A DNA stretch of 64,000 nt from Agrobacterium pusense (GTDB lineage Bacteria > Pseudomonadota > Alphaproteobacteria > Rhizobiales > Rhizobiaceae), in NCBI RefSeq assembly GCF_900102105.1, contig NZ_FNBB01000004.1:248001-312000 (forward strand), in the 5' to 3' direction. The translations under genes were made by a program, and so were the position numbers. Under the pieces are notes generated by a model. That model saw only the letters and a list, made by a program, of their open reading frames with translations. It had not been told where the DNA came from and ran no database searches. Of the stretch, positions 62,417-64,000 are shown in pieces; within the stretch, counting starts at the first letter, position 1, and each line of letters opens with the position of its first letter.

Positions 62417-63018
62417 GATTGCGCGATCTTTCTGCCCTCAACCAAGTCGATCCATTCGGAAGCACGGCGGGCGGCGGCATAAAGCATCGGTTTCGGCGTC
62501 TCGAACCATTCGTCAGGCCGCAATTCCCGTTTCGTGCGGATCACGGCCAGCGCATCGTCGAGTGTCGGATAAAGGTCGGGCTGCTGCTTGTGCAGGAAAA
62601 GCGCCACCAGCGAGACGGAACGGCTGCGGCCGCTGCGGCAGTTGACAAGCACATTGCCGCCATCGACAAAGGGATAAGTCTCCCGCTTCGGCATGGTCTG
62701 GCGAAGTGCGCCATCGAGTATGTAATAAGCGCCCAGCATCATGGTGTCAGGGCTGCCATCGCCGTCGATCAGGCCAAGCTTGTAATAGCGGATGTCACCA
62801 TAACCCACAGCCCGCCGGTCGCCTTCTTCGGCCATCGTCTGCACGAGATTGATATCAAGATTGACGGCGCAATTAACGACGGTCGTAATGCCGTGCCGGC
62901 GCAGAAGCTCCCGGTCGCCAGCACCATCGCTGCCGCCGATGTAAAGGGCGGCATTATGCGGACCGAGCCCTTCCGCAATCAGGCTGATTGCCGGGCGGGC
63001 ATAAACGGGTCCATCCAT
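62410..63018 (-). CDS. Dual-specificity-phosphatase-like protein (second copy)
   Basis: 202 residues, paralogous throughout to the protein at 49387-50013 (shared NGITTVVNCAVNLD-type segment, IRYYK.GLIDG, RSRSV and KRELR/PDEW). Phosphatase loop CRSGRSR (Cys127 to Arg133) and candidate general acid Asp85 are intact. The ATG at 63018 has GGAGG seven bases upstream; an ATG 15 bases earlier lacks one. It is 48 bases after the IMPase-like gene, the same order and spacing as in the other operon. Confidence 0.82.
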   Translation of the reverse strand: MDGPVYARPAISLIAEGLGPHNAALYIGGSDGAGDRELLRRHGITTVVNCAVNLDINLVQTMAEEGDRRAVGYGDIRYYKLGLIDGDGSPDTMMLGAYYILDGALRQTMPKRETYPFVDGGNVLVNCRSGRSRSVSLVALFLHKQQPDLYPTLDDALAVIRTKRELRPDEWFETPKPMLYAAARRASEWIDLVEGRKIAQSC

Positions 63019-63066
63019 TTCATTCCTCCACATGCGCGAACACCCCGAACAGGTGTTCGCCTGAAA

Positions 63067-63918
63067 TCAGGCCGAGGCGGCGCGCTGCCGGTCCGACGGC
63101 GTCCTTTCGGCAAGGGGTATATCCGCTGCCTGGCTAACGCCTCTGGCGACACCGCGGGCCGCAGCCAGAACAGGCCCGCCATCCCGAAGACTGCCAATCT
63201 CCAGAAATGGGCAGACATCGCCGCCAGCTTCGCTGACGAGTAGCAAGCCTGCAAGACAATCCCATGAATTCATATGTAATTCGAGATAGGCGTCGGAACG
63301 ACCGTCGGCCACATAGGCAAGCGCCAGCGCTCCAGAGCCTGCACGACGAACATTGCTGCCCATATCGAGCAGGTTCCTGACGATATCGAGATATGTGGAA
63401 TTCGCGACCCGGGTCGACCAGCCCATCTCGATCGATGACGCATCAAAGCGCGTCGTTTCCGCGGTTTGAATCGGCTGCCCGTTGCGCATTGCTCCTTCAC
63501 CGCGACGCGCGAAATAAAGCTCGTCAAGCGCAGGATTATAGATCGCGCCGATTTCCGTTCGCCCCTTCTCGACATAAGCAATGGAGATGCAGAAATGCGG
63601 GATGCCACGCGCGAAATTCGCGGTACCGTCAACGGGATCGACGACCCACACCCGATCGCCGATCTCACCGCCGCCTTCTTCACCAAAGAAACTATCGTCT
63701 GGGAAACAAGCCGAGATCGCCCCGCGAATATGCGCCTCGGAAGCCGCATCGGTCACAGTCAGAAAATCCTGCGGCCCCTTCATGGAGAAGCTTCGTGTCG
63801 CCTCACCCTGAAAACCTTTGAGCACCAGTTCGCCGGCGGATAAAATAACGCTGCGGCACAGTTCAGCGCGAGCTGCCAATGTATCCGGATAGGGCATCGA
63901 GTCCATGCGCAAAACCAT
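63067..63918 (-). CDS. Inositol-monophosphatase-family phosphatase (second copy)
   Basis: 283 residues with the full active site: FFGEEGGG (about 78-84), WVVDPVDGTANFARG (Asp94, Asp97) and NSWDCLAGLLLV near the C-terminus. First gene of the minus-strand unit with the DSP-like protein, metallophosphoesterase and Na/Pi protein. Paralogous to 50062-50991 but diverged, with a different C-terminal half. The start at 63918 is immediately downstream of tandem operator-like palindromes; ATGs at 63906 and 63897 are alternatives. Confidence 0.86.
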   Translation of the reverse strand: MVLRMDSMPYPDTLAARAELCRSVILSAGELVLKGFQGEATRSFSMKGPQDFLTVTDAASEAHIRGAISACFPDDSFFGEEGGGEIGDRVWVVDPVDGTANFARGIPHFCISIAYVEKGRTEIGAIYNPALDELYFARRGEGAMRNGQPIQTAETTRFDASSIEMGWSTRVANSTYLDIVRNLLDMGSNVRRAGSGALALAYVADGRSDAYLELHMNSWDCLAGLLLVSEAGGDVCPFLEIGSLRDGGPVLAAARGVARGVSQAADIPLAERTPSDRQRAASA

Positions 63919-63928
63919 TTCTTTTGAG

Positions 63929-63959
63929 TGAACGCGTGTTCATATTGCACACGCGTTCA
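63929..63959. promoter_or_regulatory. Double LacI-type operator before the second phosphatase operon
   Basis: TGAACGCGTGT (63929-63939) and ACACGCGTTCA (63949-63959) are perfect 11-bp inverted arms. They resolve into two operator-like units: TGAACGCGTGTTCA (63929-63942) and TGCACACGCGTTCA (63946-63959), both with the central CG typical of LacI-family sites. A TTGAAA -35-like hexamer lies just upstream on the minus strand and CAATAT between the arms can serve as -10, so occupancy would block the promoter. The last 41 bases of the window show no gene. Confidence 0.65.
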
Positions 63960-64000
63960 TTAATTTCAAGAGGGTTTTCTCGGTCAAACATGACTATCGA

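Noticed and set aside
1-64000. CRISPR arrays, insertion sequences, tRNA/rRNA genes or prophage
   Set aside because: No regularly spaced repeats, transposase or integrase genes, or cloverleaf-like sequences were seen on reading both strands.

Overview
The window looks like a secondary replicon or accessory arm of a Rhizobiaceae chromosome, probably Agrobacterium or Rhizobium. The reasons are about 60% GC, dense ABC-transporter/catabolic operons each with its own regulator, a uronate dehydrogenase resembling the Agrobacterium enzyme, PrsDE-like type I secretion genes, and rhizobial-style control elements. I found no rRNA, tRNA, insertion sequence, CRISPR or replication origin. Species assignment is inference.

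Layout. (1) 1-1010: a DppB/DppC-type permease pair running off the left edge, with tandem ATGCAT palindromes upstream, then a LysR regulator (1189-2094). (2) 2199-13816 (minus): one long operon with a complete peptide-type ABC transporter, two hydantoinase/oxoprolinase (HyuA-like) + DUF917 pairs in mirror order around the binding protein, and an isoaspartyl-peptidase-type hydrolase. A MalT-like LuxR regulator (13910-16303) is divergent. (3) 16307-27211 (minus): an eleven-gene operon with three Gfo/Idh/MocA oxidoreductases, a sugar ABC transporter, an IlvD/Edd dehydratase, a uronate dehydrogenase and an RraA-like aldolase. A GntR repressor gene and an SMP-30 lactonase are divergent, with two operator copies between. 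Together these could take a sugar or uronate through an aldarolactone and aldarate to pyruvate-level products. (4) 29007-32154: type I secretion ABC/HlyD pair with the frameshifted tail of a secreted substrate just upstream. (5) 32454-36634: iron-type ABC transporter with two paralogous binding proteins, one frameshifted, and a divergent methyltransferase. (6) 37717-41400: cobalamin-riboswitch-controlled BtuFCD-type transporter translationally coupled to a pseudoazurin, with a small ORF and Zur-like palindrome in the leader. (7) 41526-49271: a GNAT protein, then a plus-strand operon (M20 deacetylase, GhrA-like reductase, cupin, two aldehyde dehydrogenases, tartrate/D-malate-type dehydrogenase) ending in a strong terminator.

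(8) 49387-63918 is the most unusual locus. An AfuABC/FbpABC-type transporter with three tandem binding proteins is followed by an inositol-monophosphatase-family enzyme (IMPase) and a dual-specificity-phosphatase-like protein (DSP). Beyond a LacI repressor gene come a Na/Pi-cotransporter/PhoU protein, a metallophosphoesterase and a second DSP and IMPase. Similar operator-like palindromes lie upstream of both halves. I propose an undescribed system that imports an intact organic phosphoester, dephosphorylates it in the cytoplasm and handles the released phosphate. The substrate is unknown; inositol phosphates, sugar phosphates or opine-like phosphodiesters are candidates.
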